Shown here piece by piece: positions 35,764 through 44,624 of a stretch of 64,000 nucleotides of DNA. The translations under genes and the position numbers were made by a program. How positions within the stretch are numbered: position 1 is the stretch's first letter; each line of letters opens with the position of its first letter. Where the stretch lies: contig JADJQX010000001.1 of assembly GCA_016712525.1 (NCBI GenBank), positions 1,612,001 through 1,676,000 of the forward strand. The letters are read 5' to 3'. The notes under the pieces are model-generated. The model did no database searches. It was not told where the DNA came from and worked only from the letters and a program-made list of their open reading frames with translations. This DNA comes from Myxococcales bacterium. GTDB taxonomy: Bacteria; Myxococcota_A; Polyangia; Polyangiales; Polyangiaceae.

Positions 35764-38479
35764 GCCCGGGTCCACGGGCGACGCGAACGCGGCTCTCCGC
35801 GACGCGGCGCTCCCTCGTGGGGCCGTGGTGTGCGCCGGCTACCGCGTCGAGAAGCTCCGAGGCGCCGATCGGTCGGGCCACACCTACGAGGTCGTCGAGC
35901 CTCGCACCGGAGCGCGCGGACTCGGGTACGTCCTCTGGCTGCGGCTCCGTGAACGCGCCCTCGAGCGGTGGACGTACGAGACCACGCAGGTAAACCGCGT
36001 CGACGTCGCAGGCATTCCTCGCACCCTCGCCGCAGGTGCGGGCGACGGAGGGCGCGCCGTGGTGGTCACCGAGCACGCCTCGGGGGACACGCTCGACGAG
36101 CTCCGCCGCGCGTGGGGTGGCCGCCTCCCAGGGCCCACGGCCATCGACTTCGCCGCCGAGATGCTCGACACTCTCGAGGCCGCGCATGGCCAGGGTGTGG
36201 TGCACGGCGCGCTCCGGGCCGAGGGGATCCTCGTCGATCCTGAGTCGGCGAAGCAGCGCATCTTCTTCGCCGACATCGCCTTCGGACGGCTCCTTATCGA
36301 GAGCTACCGACGCATGCCCGCGGCGGCGTCCTCGCCTCTCCTCGGTACGCTCGCGCCCGAGCAGCTCTCCTCCGAGGTGATCGCCGACGCGCGCACGGAC
36401 GTGTACGGCATAGGCGCTCTGACGCTCGCGCTCCTCGGGGGCGATCTCGGCGAGCTCTCGGCGATCGATCCGGGCGACGAAGCTTCGCGCCGCGCGTGGG
36501 TCGCCGAGCGCGCGCGCGATGGCCTGCCGAGCTCGATCGTCGACGTGCTCCTCCGTGGCATCGCGCCGTCGCGCAGCGACCGGTTCCCGGCGGCGTGGGT
36601 CTTCGCCGACGAGCTCCGGCAGGCGCTCGGTGGCGGCGTCGAGCGGCGCTCCCCGGCCGATGAAGAGTCGCGCTCGATCGTCACCGTCGACAAGCTCGTG
36701 GAGGCCATGATCCACGAGGCGCGCGTGAGCATGGGCGAGCCGACGGGGGCTCCGATCGGCCCCGCCCCGCACGCCGAGAGGCCCGTCGGCATCATGGACG
36801 TCGCCGGTGTCACCGAAGAAGACACGGGCGTCGTCCTGCCTCCGTCGGGATTCTCTTTCGGTGGGCCCCCGTCGGCGCGCACCGCCCCCGCCGCGCCCGC
36901 GCCGCCTCCTGCCCCCGCGTCGTCGCGTGTGCTCCCCGCGCCGCCCTCGGCCTCGGCCTTCGAGCGCCCCATCGGCATCACCGAGCTCGACGGCGTGATC
37001 GAGAACGAGACGGGCGTCGTGCTGCCCCCGTCGGGCGTGTCGCTCTCGCGCATTCAGGCTTCTCTCGGAGCCGCGCGCCCCAAGCTCGACCCCGACGCTA
37101 CGGCGGAAGCTCCGAAGCTCGACGCGAACGCCACGGCCAAGGTCGCGCCCATCCTCGACCCCGACGAGACCCTCGGCGCGCCCGCCGTCTCGTCCGAGGA
37201 CGCGGGCAGCTTCGGCCGCTACACCATCGATCGACCGATCGCCTCGGGCGGAATGGCCACCGTGTACCTCGGCACCATGGCCGGCGCGGCCGGGTTCACG
37301 CGCACCGTGGCCATCAAGAAGCTCCACGCGAGCCTCGCCGCCGACCCGAAGTTTTCCCGCATGATGCTCGACGAGGCCAAGATGGCCGCGCGCATCTCGC
37401 ACCCCAACGTGGTGCCGATCCTCGACGTGGTCACCGCGCAAGGCACGGTGATGCTCGTGTTCGAGTACGTGCTCGGGGTAACGCTCGGTCAGCTCGTGCG
37501 GTCCGAGAAGGGGCGCCTCGCCGTGCCGCTCCCGGTCGCCGCGGCCATCGTCGTGGGGGCGCTCCGCGGTCTCGAGGCGGCCCACACGGCCACGAACGAG
37601 CTCGGCGAGCCGCTCCACCTCGTGCACCGCGACATCTCCCCGCAGAACATCATGATCGCGGCGGACGGCACGGTGCGCGTCATCGACTTCGGCATCGCGC
37701 GCGCGCTCGGTCGCGCCGAGGTCACGACCGGCAACGAGCTGCGAGGCAAGGCGTCGTACATGGCGCCCGAGCGCTTCCGCGGCCAAAAATCCGACCACCG
37801 CATCGACCTCTGGTCCGTAGGTGTGGTGCTGTGGGAGCTCGTGTGCGGACGCAAGCTGTTCGACTCGGACGACCCGATCGAAGCGGCGCTCATGGTGTGC
37901 ACGGGGGCCGTCCCTCAGACGGGCATCGACGCGGTCGACCGCATCCTCGAGCGTGCCCTCGCGCGGGACGTTTCGGCGCGGTTCGCGACGGCCGACGAGA
38001 TGGCCCGCGCCGTCCAGAGCGGGCTCCTCGTGGCCGATCAGGGCGCGGTCGCGGCGCTCGTGCGCGAGCGATGCGGGGCTCACATCGACACGCACCGCGA
38101 GGCCCTCCGCGCGCTCCTCGGCACGAACGCTCCTTCTCGCGCCGACGCGTCCGGGCTCGAGCTCGCGGTGGCCACCACCCGCGCCGCGGACGCCGTCGCC
38201 CCACTTGTCCCGAGCTCGGTCTCGGCGAAGGCCGAGGCCCCCGCGCCCTCTCTCCCTCAGGTGGCCGAGGCGCTCGCGGCCGAGCGTGCCCGTCGTGCTG
38301 CGCCCGGCCCTGCGCAAGCGCCCGCCGCCGTGCAAATGGCTGCGCCCGCGCCTTCGCCACTCGACGTGTCGACCTCGTCCCGGCAAGACGTGGCCATGCG
38401 CGTGATCATGGGCGTGCTCGTGGTGCTTCTGCTCGCCGTGCTCGCCGGGTGGGCGTGGTTCTTCGCGACGAGCGGCTGA
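35735..38479 (+). CDS. Tandem pseudokinase-kinase membrane protein
   Basis: 914 residues. Residues about 33-300 form a kinase-like fold lacking catalysis: HGAL replaces HRDL near 157-160, FADIAFG replaces DFG near 177-183, and the glycine loop reads GADRSGHTYEV. Two related segments follow (PIGIMDVAGVTEEDTGVVLP and PIGITELDGVIENETGVVLP), then LDPDAT/LDPDET repeats. Residues about 494-760 are a complete kinase: ASGGMATVYLG, AIKK, HRDISPQNIM (about 632), DFG, APE. A TM helix lies at 886-911, so the kinase part is cytosolic with a short extracytoplasmic tail. The pseudokinase probably regulates the active domain, and the Thr/Glu repeats may be phosphorylation or FHA-docking sites. Confidence 0.85.
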   Translation: MPSPPRNPPEPGSTGDANAALRDAALPRGAVVCAGYRVEKLRGADRSGHTYEVVEPRTGARGLGYVLWLRLRERALERWTYETTQVNRVDVAGIPRTLAAGAGDGGRAVVVTEHASGDTLDELRRAWGGRLPGPTAIDFAAEMLDTLEAAHGQGVVHGALRAEGILVDPESAKQRIFFADIAFGRLLIESYRRMPAAASSPLLGTLAPEQLSSEVIADARTDVYGIGALTLALLGGDLGELSAIDPGDEASRRAWVAERARDGLPSSIVDVLLRGIAPSRSDRFPAAWVFADELRQALGGGVERRSPADEESRSIVTVDKLVEAMIHEARVSMGEPTGAPIGPAPHAERPVGIMDVAGVTEEDTGVVLPPSGFSFGGPPSARTAPAAPAPPPAPASSRVLPAPPSASAFERPIGITELDGVIENETGVVLPPSGVSLSRIQASLGAARPKLDPDATAEAPKLDANATAKVAPILDPDETLGAPAVSSEDAGSFGRYTIDRPIASGGMATVYLGTMAGAAGFTRTVAIKKLHASLAADPKFSRMMLDEAKMAARISHPNVVPILDVVTAQGTVMLVFEYVLGVTLGQLVRSEKGRLAVPLPVAAAIVVGALRGLEAAHTATNELGEPLHLVHRDISPQNIMIAADGTVRVIDFGIARALGRAEVTTGNELRGKASYMAPERFRGQKSDHRIDLWSVGVVLWELVCGRKLFDSDDPIEAALMVCTGAVPQTGIDAVDRILERALARDVSARFATADEMARAVQSGLLVADQGAVAALVRERCGAHIDTHREALRALLGTNAPSRADASGLELAVATTRAADAVAPLVPSSVSAKAEAPAPSLPQVAEALAAERARRAAPGPAQAPAAVQMAAPAPSPLDVSTSSRQDVAMRVIMGVLVVLLLAVLAGWAWFFATSG

Positions 38480-38576
38480 GCCACGAAGAAATCGCAGGCC
38501 TCGTGATCGCTTTCGCGCGCGCCGTGCACGTCACGAGGGCGGTGCGGAGTCGCGCCGAGAAAGGCCTTAGGACTTC

Positions 38577-39434
38577 ATGAAGCAGAGACCCGTGGCTCCC
38601 TCCCTCCTTACCCGTCGCGAGGCGACGCGTGGTCTCCTCGCCGTCCTCGGTGGCGCGGCGCTCCTCGCGTGTGGCGGCTCTTCGGTCCTCGCGGACACCG
38701 ACGACGCTGGGACCTCCGGAGGCGACGGGGGCGGAACGGGCACCGGCGACTCGGGCACGACGACCGACTCGGGCACCTCGGCGGGGAGCTGGGCGAGCGG
38801 CGGCACCAAGTCGATGAAGGGTGGCTACGCCGATCCGTTCCCGGCCACCGTCAGCGCCTGCGCCCTCGCCGTCGCCGTGACCGAGGGCCCATGCACCGAG
38901 GCGGCCGACCAGGTGCGCACCGACATCAGTGAAGGATACACGGGTCTCCCGATGCGGCTCGCCCTGCGCGTGCTCGACGCCTCGTGCAAGCCCATCGCGG
39001 GCGCCAAAGTGAAGGTGTGGCACACGCAGATCAACGGGAGCTACTCGGGCAACACGCCCAACAACGGCATGTGCTTGAAGGACCAGGCCGACGCGTCGAA
39101 GCACTACTTCCGCGGCGCGCAGACGACCGACGCCGCCGGCCGCGTCGACTTCGACTCGTGTTTCCCCGGCTGGTACCGCGGGCGAACCGTGCACATCCAC
39201 GTCTCGGTGACCGTGGGCTCCAAGACCACGACCTCGCAGGTCGTCTTCGATCAGGCGCTCGTGCAGGAGATCTTCGCGAGCCACCCGGAGTACACGTCGT
39301 ACGGCCAACCCGACACCACGAACGCCTCCGACAACGTCGTCGGTCGCGGCGACCTCGCGGGCTTCACGCTCACCACCTCGCGCCTCGCCGACGGGGCCAT
39401 GATGGCCTTCAAGGACCTCGTCGTGTCGACCTGA
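38577..39434 (+). CDS. Lipid-anchored intradiol ring-cleavage dioxygenase-like protein
   Basis: 285 residues. The N-terminus has the twin-arginine pattern TRREATRGL followed by a hydrophobic stretch and a lipobox (LLAC), suggesting Tat export and lipid anchoring. A Gly/Asp/Thr linker precedes an intradiol dioxygenase domain: GPCTEAADQVRTDISEG, VWHTQINGSYS and PGWYRGRTVHIHVSV. By comparison with protocatechuate 3,4-dioxygenase the Tyr of GSY, the Tyr of GWY and both His of HIH should bind iron. Enzymes of the family cleave catechols between the hydroxyls. Exported members occur in actinobacteria and myxobacteria, but the substrate is unknown. Confidence 0.8.
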   Translation: MKQRPVAPSLLTRREATRGLLAVLGGAALLACGGSSVLADTDDAGTSGGDGGGTGTGDSGTTTDSGTSAGSWASGGTKSMKGGYADPFPATVSACALAVAVTEGPCTEAADQVRTDISEGYTGLPMRLALRVLDASCKPIAGAKVKVWHTQINGSYSGNTPNNGMCLKDQADASKHYFRGAQTTDAAGRVDFDSCFPGWYRGRTVHIHVSVTVGSKTTTSQVVFDQALVQEIFASHPEYTSYGQPDTTNASDNVVGRGDLAGFTLTTSRLADGAMMAFKDLVVST

Positions 39435-39697
39435 CGGGTCGAGCTCAGGCATCGCCGATGCTCTAGGCACCCCACCGCGCGGCCTCCGTTCAGGTGCCCG
39501 GTGGGGGTGCGACAATGTGCGTCACGGGCGAGATCGGTTCTTGCTTGGGAGCCGAGAAGACGCACGACACCGTGCATTCCTGCACGATCGTGTGACCCGT
39601 TTGTGCCGCTCCGTGCCACCTACGTCGTGTCGTTTCCGGGATGGATCCGGACAGGTGAAGCCAAGCAGCTCGTGGAAGCATCGGAAGGGAATCCGCC

Positions 39698-40585
39698 ATG
39701 TCGAAGTCGAAGGCCCGCATGAAGAAGTCGCGTCCCGTCGCCACCGAGCGCGATCCGTTCGCCCAGGGCTCGTCGCCTTCGTCCGAGAACGTCGCCACGG
39801 TGGCCGCTTTGGCGCCTTCGTCGGCGCCCTCGTCGCCTTCTTCCCTCGAGGCGATGAGCATTCCCCCCGTCACCGAAGACATCGGCGACGAGCCCTTCTT
39901 CGCGCGTGACTCGGTGCCCGTGCCCGCCGATGTGCTCGAGGACGACGACGAAGCCAAGGAGCGCGCCCTCCGCGAGACCCCCGAGGTCCGCGCTCGTGTC
40001 GCCCGGGCAAGGAGGATCGTTTCGGGCCTCGTGGCCGCCGCGGCGGTCCTCCTCGTGGGCGGCGTGGGGGCCAAGCTGCTCGAGGGCAAGGGCAACGCGG
40101 CCGTCCCTTCCACGCACGCCGCCGCGGCGCCCGTCGCCGTCACCGAGGCCAAGCCCGCCGAGCCCGCCCAGGTCGAGGCCCCCAAGCCCGTCGAGGCAGC
40201 CAAGCCGGTCGAGGCCCCCAAGCCCGTGGCCGAGGCACCGAAGCCCGCCGAGGCGCCCGCCGCCGAGCCCGTCAAGGCCGAGCCTGCGAAGGCCGAGCCC
40301 ACCGCCGCCGCCGCGCCCGCCGCGTCGAGCGACGCCCCCACGAAGACCGCCCTCGAAGAGAAGAAGGAGGCCCAGCGCCTCCTCGATCGCGGCAAATCGA
40401 AGGACGCGATCGCCGCCGGAGAGCGCTCGGTCGCCCTCGACCCGGCCGACGGCGAGGCGTGGCTCCTGCTCGGCGCGGCCTACCAAGAGCAAGGCAAAAT
40501 GGCCGACGCGCGCCGCTGCTACCAAGCCTGCATCAAAGAAGGAAAGCGCGGCCCCAAGGGCGAGTGCGCGGCCATGCTGAGGTGA
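39698..40585 (+). CDS. TPR-containing single-pass membrane protein
   Basis: 295 residues. The N-terminal 100 residues are Ser/Pro-rich and cytosolic, then a TM helix (about 106-123, IVSGLVAAAAVLLVGGVGA). A long Ala/Pro/Glu/Lys linker with repeated KPVEAPKP phrases leads to two TPR-like helix pairs at the C-terminus (EAQRLLDRGKSKDAIAAGERS, EAWLLLGAAYQEQGKMADA). Proteins of this form span the envelope and act as scaffolds. The linker's repeats make the DNA internally repetitive. Function in the neighbourhood is not evident. Confidence 0.75.
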   Translation: MSKSKARMKKSRPVATERDPFAQGSSPSSENVATVAALAPSSAPSSPSSLEAMSIPPVTEDIGDEPFFARDSVPVPADVLEDDDEAKERALRETPEVRARVARARRIVSGLVAAAAVLLVGGVGAKLLEGKGNAAVPSTHAAAAPVAVTEAKPAEPAQVEAPKPVEAAKPVEAPKPVAEAPKPAEAPAAEPVKAEPAKAEPTAAAAPAASSDAPTKTALEEKKEAQRLLDRGKSKDAIAAGERSVALDPADGEAWLLLGAAYQEQGKMADARRCYQACIKEGKRGPKGECAAMLR

Positions 40586-40637
40586 CCGTGCACACCGCGG
40601 GGCGACATTCGCCCGCGATTTGCTAAGGTCCGCCGCG

Positions 40638-41780
40638 GTGGCAGACGTGGTCCCCGCAGAGTCGCTCGTGCGTCGTGAGCCTCCCGAGGCGAAGGCAGGC
40701 CCGCGCGCGCGCGTACGCCGAGACTGGGCCTGGCAGGTGCGGAACGCCGTCACGTCGGTGAGCGAGCTCTCGCGTCGCCTCCCGCTCACCGAGGACGAGC
40801 GCCTCGGGGCCGAGCGCGCGGCGAGCCAGGGCCTCCCGATGTCGATCACGCCGTATTACCTGTCGCTCGTCGACAAGCGCGATCCTCGGTGCCCGATCCG
40901 CCTCCAGGCCGTGCCCCACGCCGACGAGGCCAAGGTGGTGCGAGGCGATCTGGACGACCCGCTCGGCGAGGTCGAGCACGAGGTCGCCCCCCATCTCGTC
41001 TCACGCTACCCCGACCGCGCGCTCTTGCTCGCGACCGATCGCTGCGCCGTGTACTGCCGCTTCTGCACGCGCTCGCGCATGGTAGGCGACGGGGGCGGGG
41101 CCGTGTCGCTCGAGGCCCTCGCCCCGGCGTTTGCGTACCTGCGCCAGAACCCACAAATTCGGGACGTCATCGTAAGCGGTGGTGATCCGCTGGCCATGGC
41201 CACCCCGCGCATCGTGCGGCTCGTCGAGGCCCTCCGCGCCATCCCGAGCCTCGACACGATCCGCCTCGCCACGCGCGTGCCCGTCACGCTCCCCATGCGC
41301 GTCACGGGCGAGCTCGTGAAGGCGCTCCGGCCCTTTCACCCGCTCTGGGTCATGACCCACTTCAACCACCCGAAGGAGCTCACCAAGGCCTCGATCGCGG
41401 CGTGCGAGCGCCTCGCCGACGCAGGCTTCCCGGTGATGAACCAGACGGTGCTCCTCCGCGGCGTGAACGACGACGCAAAGACCCTCGAGGCGCTCTTTCG
41501 TGGCCTCGTGCGCGCGCGTGTTCGCCCGTACTACCTCTTGCAGATGGACCCGGTGAAGGGCACCTCGCACCTCCGCACGCCGCTCGCGAAGGGCATCGAG
41601 CTCATCGGCGCGCTCCAAGGGCGCCTCACGGGCATCGCGCTCCCCAAGCTCATTTGCGACACGCCCAACGGCCGCGGCAAGGTCCCGCTGTTTCCGGAGA
41701 GCATCGTCGCGCGGGGCGATGGCGTGACCACCCTCCGCACGTTCCGAGGCGAGCTCGTCGACTACGTCGACCCCGAGTGA
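40638..41780 (+). CDS. KamA-family radical SAM aminomutase
   Basis: 380 residues from a GTG at 40638, preceded by AAGG at about 10 bases. The radical SAM cysteines are CAVYCRFC (136, 140, 143), with DPLGEVEHEVAPHLVSRYP before them, as in lysine 2,3-aminomutases. A GGDP-type SAM motif (VSGGDPLAMAT) and GRGKVPL, where the Lys should bind PLP, are present. The enzyme interconverts alpha- and beta-amino acids using a [4Fe-4S] cluster, SAM and PLP. Lysine 2,3-aminomutase is the usual annotation, but an EpmB-like or other substrate is possible because no efp or epmA gene is near. Confidence 0.88.
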   Translation: MADVVPAESLVRREPPEAKAGPRARVRRDWAWQVRNAVTSVSELSRRLPLTEDERLGAERAASQGLPMSITPYYLSLVDKRDPRCPIRLQAVPHADEAKVVRGDLDDPLGEVEHEVAPHLVSRYPDRALLLATDRCAVYCRFCTRSRMVGDGGGAVSLEALAPAFAYLRQNPQIRDVIVSGGDPLAMATPRIVRLVEALRAIPSLDTIRLATRVPVTLPMRVTGELVKALRPFHPLWVMTHFNHPKELTKASIAACERLADAGFPVMNQTVLLRGVNDDAKTLEALFRGLVRARVRPYYLLQMDPVKGTSHLRTPLAKGIELIGALQGRLTGIALPKLICDTPNGRGKVPLFPESIVARGDGVTTLRTFRGELVDYVDPE

Positions 41781-41905
41781 GGTGAGGGCCGGTTTCCACC
41801 GACACGCGGATCGCCACTTCATGAACCCTCACCGTACACAGCGGTCTGGCGGTGCAGTTCGTTCCTCCTAGGGTGACCGCATGATTCGTACCGCGAGGTC
41901 CTCCG

Positions 41906-42415
41906 ATGCTGCCCGATTTCACTGCACCAGCGTTCGGCTTCCTGGCGATATGCAGCGTTCGGTTTCGCGAACGCAAAGACGGTTCACCCCGAACCGTTCT
42001 GTCTGACTATCGTTGCCAAGTCCGTCCCATGGACGAACCCGAGGATGTGGAGGCCCGTGTCTACCTGGTGGGTCAAGGGCACGCCGCGTCGGGCGAGGAC
42101 GTGCCGGTCATTCTCGCGTTCCTCGACTGGGAGGCGCAACGCGACCGATGCCGCGTCGGGGGCCGATTCGAGCTGCGCGAGGGCTACACCGTGACGGGGG
42201 TGCGTGGACTCCATGCCTTCAGCATGGGTGCCTTATCTTCGAGTGCGAGTGCGCGAAAGGGACGAAGGGGCCCGTACCGGGCGGCGACGTGCGAGGGAAT
42301 TGTTACTCCGGTGAAATGGCGTGCAAATCGATCGGCGAGTTCTTCGACTCGACCTTGGCGAGCGGGACGACGTACCGCAAACCTGCAAGAAACCCTATTC
42401 CGTCGAGGGCCCTGA
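41906..42415 (+). pseudogene. EF-Tu domain III-like fragment with probable frameshift or truncation
   Basis: The first about 95 residues follow the pattern of the EF-Tu C-terminal barrel: VRFRERKDGSPRTVLSDYRCQ, then VILAFLDWEAQ and GGRFELREGYTVTGV. Beyond base 42200 the expected GRV ending is lost and the sequence becomes Arg/Ser-rich, which suggests a frameshift or truncation in a gene once encoding a free-standing EF-Tu domain III-like protein. Such small proteins occur in myxobacteria next to immunity-like genes. No GTPase domain is present, so it cannot be an elongation factor. A shifted frame from about 42205 reads on towards 42678. Confidence 0.45.
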
Positions 42416-42678
42416 TGATGAGTCGAAATTACGCAGCCTATATCCGCGACCTCTTCTACCTGTTTCGCGAGGCCGCGGCGGAAGCGCAGCGAGACAAGGA
42501 GCGCCGGCCCGAAGAGGCCGCGTATCACGAGGGCAGAGAGATGGCGTACGTCGAGGCGCTGTTGCGGATGCAGAGCCAAGCGGACGCCTTCATGATCCCT
42601 CGGGAAGACCTCGGGCTCTCGGGCTTCGACCCGTTGAGGGATCCTCTCGAACCACCGATGCCCGGACGCAGTCTTTGA
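42415..42678 (+). CDS. Small helical protein
   Basis: 87 residues from the ATG at 42415 (a second ATG follows directly). The sequence is helical and charged (YAAYIRDLFYLFREAAAEAQR, AAYHEGREMAYVEALLRMQS) and ends with the motif LGLSGFDPLRDPLEPP. I recall similar short proteins in other large myxobacterial genomes, but this is unchecked. The frame continues upstream to about 42205 with a Cys-containing segment (CLIFECECAKGTKGPVP), so the true gene may be longer or be a fusion remnant of the EF-Tu-like fragment. No function known. Confidence 0.6.
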   Translation: MMSRNYAAYIRDLFYLFREAAAEAQRDKERRPEEAAYHEGREMAYVEALLRMQSQADAFMIPREDLGLSGFDPLRDPLEPPMPGRSL

Positions 42679-42725
42679 GCGCACCATGAACCACAGGCCA
42701 CGTAAGCTTCTGACGAGGGTTGCCC

Positions 42726-43244
42726 ATGCTCGAGGACGATGACCTGATTGGTCTACTGCGATCTCGGACAGAGGGAAAATGCCGGCCTCCTGTGTCGCTC
42801 GCGGCGTTGAAGCAAGCGGAAGAGGGCTTGGGAATGCCGCTCGATCCCTTCCTTGGGCGGGTCTACCTCGAGATTAGCGACGGGGGCTTTGGGCCTGGCT
42901 ATGGCGCCCGGCCGCTCGTTGGAGTGGAGTCCGTCGTGTCCACGTACGCCGACTTTCGTGTGGGAGGATGGCCTACACGGTTGCTGCCCGTGTGGGATTG
43001 GGGCGACGCGATCTGGTCGTGCGTTGACCCCCATGGGCACGTCGTCACGATGGACGATGTGGGGCCGCCAACCCAGACGGACTTCACGACTCGAACGTGG
43101 CTGCGTGCCTGGTTGGATGGCGTAAACCTCTGGGAGGAGATCTACGACGACAAGGAGGCGACGATCCTCAATCCGTTTACACGAAAACCAATCGTAACGA
43201 AGGTGCGCGGCACTGCGAGGGGGCGTCCGTGGCCGTCGTCCTAG
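42726..43244 (+). CDS. SUKH (SMI1/KNR4)-like protein
   Basis: About 172 residues from the ATG at 42726. The order LAALKQAEEGLGMPLDPFLGRVYLEISDGGFG, then LLPVWDWGDAIWSCVD and VVTMDDV is the SUKH fold pattern (helix, P-L-ps/x-y-x-f-l, disgGf). SUKH proteins are frequent immunity proteins that neutralise nuclease or deaminase toxins. No toxin gene lies next to it, so it may be an orphan immunity gene. GC content is lower than in flanking genes. Confidence 0.75.
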   Translation: MLEDDDLIGLLRSRTEGKCRPPVSLAALKQAEEGLGMPLDPFLGRVYLEISDGGFGPGYGARPLVGVESVVSTYADFRVGGWPTRLLPVWDWGDAIWSCVDPHGHVVTMDDVGPPTQTDFTTRTWLRAWLDGVNLWEEIYDDKEATILNPFTRKPIVTKVRGTARGRPWPSS

Positions 43245-43377
43245 ATTCGCGCGAGGCCCCGGTCCAAAGGCTCGAAGGCCGGCCCTTCACTCGTCGCTGG
43301 CGCGCAGCGGTTCCTCGAGCGTGGCGGGCAAACCGCAGGAGCACCCTTTGGATGAAGGCCGTGCTATGGTGAGCGTC

Positions 43378-43737
43378 ATGAACCCCATCGAGCTCGGGAG
43401 CTCGAGCGGCACCCTGGCGCTCGTTCTCGACGAGAAGGGCGTCGGCGATTGGTGCCAGGTGCAGCTGCTCGCGTCGGGCACGAGTAGCCCCCTCGGCGCG
43501 GAGACGTTGAAATATGTCGCTGCGCACCTCGTGTCATTCCTGGCAGACACCTCGCCGGGGGTACGTTGGGTGCTCAGCCTCTCGGAGCTACACACGTCTG
43601 CGTACGGAGAGCATGTCGGAGGAGGAGCCATCATCCACCTTCAGGACGCCAACGCGAACATGTTCGCGAAGCTCGTGCTCTCCCCGGGAGAGAAGACCCA
43701 GTGGCTCGAGCAATTGTCGAGACACGCCGCGCCATGA
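43378..43737 (+). CDS. Hypothetical small protein, possible immunity-type
   Basis: 119 residues from the ATG at 43378 (43366 is an alternative). The sequence has alternating beta strands (GTLALVLDEKGVGDWCQVQLLASG, VRWVLSLSELHTSAYG) and a C-terminal helix. No signal peptide or TM segment. It sits in the cluster of small genes between 41.9 and 44.3 kb and its stop codon overlaps the next start (ATGA at 43734-43737). It resembles small single-domain immunity proteins by size and context only; no family recognised. Confidence 0.6.
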   Translation: MNPIELGSSSGTLALVLDEKGVGDWCQVQLLASGTSSPLGAETLKYVAAHLVSFLADTSPGVRWVLSLSELHTSAYGEHVGGGAIIHLQDANANMFAKLVLSPGEKTQWLEQLSRHAAP

Positions 43738-43937
43738 GCCCGCGCTCACGAGCACGACGACGTGCCGCGCGGACGAATCTCTACGGCCGCATCAAGGACA
43801 TCCGGCACACGCAGTGCCTTGCTCGGCACGAGCTCATCCTGACCACGGGCATCCACGTACGCCCCTTCGACGAGGACCTCGTACGTACCGTGCGCGAGCG
43901 CACGTCCTTGCGAGGCCGAAGTTACCAGGGAGGATGA
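43734..43937 (+). CDS. Short Arg-rich protein, uncertain
   Basis: 67 residues from an ATG that overlaps the preceding stop by four bases, suggesting translational coupling. The N-terminus is Arg/Ala-rich, then IKDIRHTQCLARHELILTTGIHV. Third codon positions are GC-rich, favouring this frame over the opposite-strand frame covering 43746-44069. A purine-rich site GGGAGG just before its stop serves the next gene. It could be a remnant of a longer gene. Real translation is uncertain. Confidence 0.4.
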   Translation: MSPRSRARRRAARTNLYGRIKDIRHTQCLARHELILTTGIHVRPFDEDLVRTVRERTSLRGRSYQGG

Positions 43938-43938
43938 A

Positions 43939-44331
43939 ATGGAGTCGGTCATCATCGTTGCCCCGAAATTCGTTACCCTCGAATCGCTGATTGCGTGTGT
44001 ACCCGCGGGATTCCGTGTTGAAAACGTGGATGATCGTCGGTATCTGGTGACTTCAGGTGCGTCGCGCATGTATGTGGATGTCGATCCCTATGTCGAGGGT
44101 GAGATGGAGCCAAGTGAACGGGCCTGGATTCTCTCTCGGATCCCGGACCCGATCTATTTCGCGATCGGCTATAGTGACATACAGCTTTGCAAGAGGCTAC
44201 TGGTTGCCTTGGTCAATAGGTCCGATGTGCTGGTGGACAACGGCCATGGCGTTGTCTGTACGGGGTCGGAGCTCGTGAATTTGCTTGAGGTACGCCCGGG
44301 TTGGGACTGGAGGATCGAGTCGAAGTCGTGA
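43939..44331 (+). CDS. Hypothetical protein, immunity-like context
   Basis: 130 residues with a good GGAGG ribosome-binding site seven bases before the ATG. The composition is clearly less GC-rich than in the surrounding genes (many AT-ending codons such as gaa, ttt, aat), which suggests acquisition. The protein has mixed alpha/beta character (MESVIIVAPKF, RMYVDVDPYVEGEME, YFAIGYSDIQLCKRLLVAL) and no signal peptide. Its size, acidity and neighbours resemble immunity proteins of polymorphic toxin systems, but no family is recognised and no toxin is adjacent. Confidence 0.7.
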   Translation: MESVIIVAPKFVTLESLIACVPAGFRVENVDDRRYLVTSGASRMYVDVDPYVEGEMEPSERAWILSRIPDPIYFAIGYSDIQLCKRLLVALVNRSDVLVDNGHGVVCTGSELVNLLEVRPGWDWRIESKS

Positions 44332-44624
44332 ATGACGCCCCGGAATCGCGGCGACGTCTTTTGTGCTTGTTGGTGTTCCACCGTGATGTGAGGCGCCATG
44401 GGAAGATCCGCTACGGTGGCGTGTCCCGTCATGTGGGATCTCGCCGCGGTAGGTAGGGTCGTCGTGGCGGCCGTGTGCGACGGCTCTCGACGTTCGACGA
44501 CCAGATCCGGGTGGTCGCACAAGGCGAGCGATGTGGCCGCGGGCACCGAACGGGCAGCAAATGGCGGCGCGAGGCAGCAAAGACGCGCTGGGCGCAGCTC
44601 CGCCACCTGCTACGATTCCGCCCC

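Noticed and set aside
35741..38386. 881-residue minus-strand frame opposite the pseudokinase-kinase gene
   Set aside because: It is an antisense shadow with Arg/His/Asp-rich sequence, no motif and no start context.
43746..44069. Minus-strand gene overlapping the immunity-like genes
   Set aside because: The plus-strand frames have better third-position GC, an ATGA overlap and a GGAGG site; the minus-strand frame lacks these.
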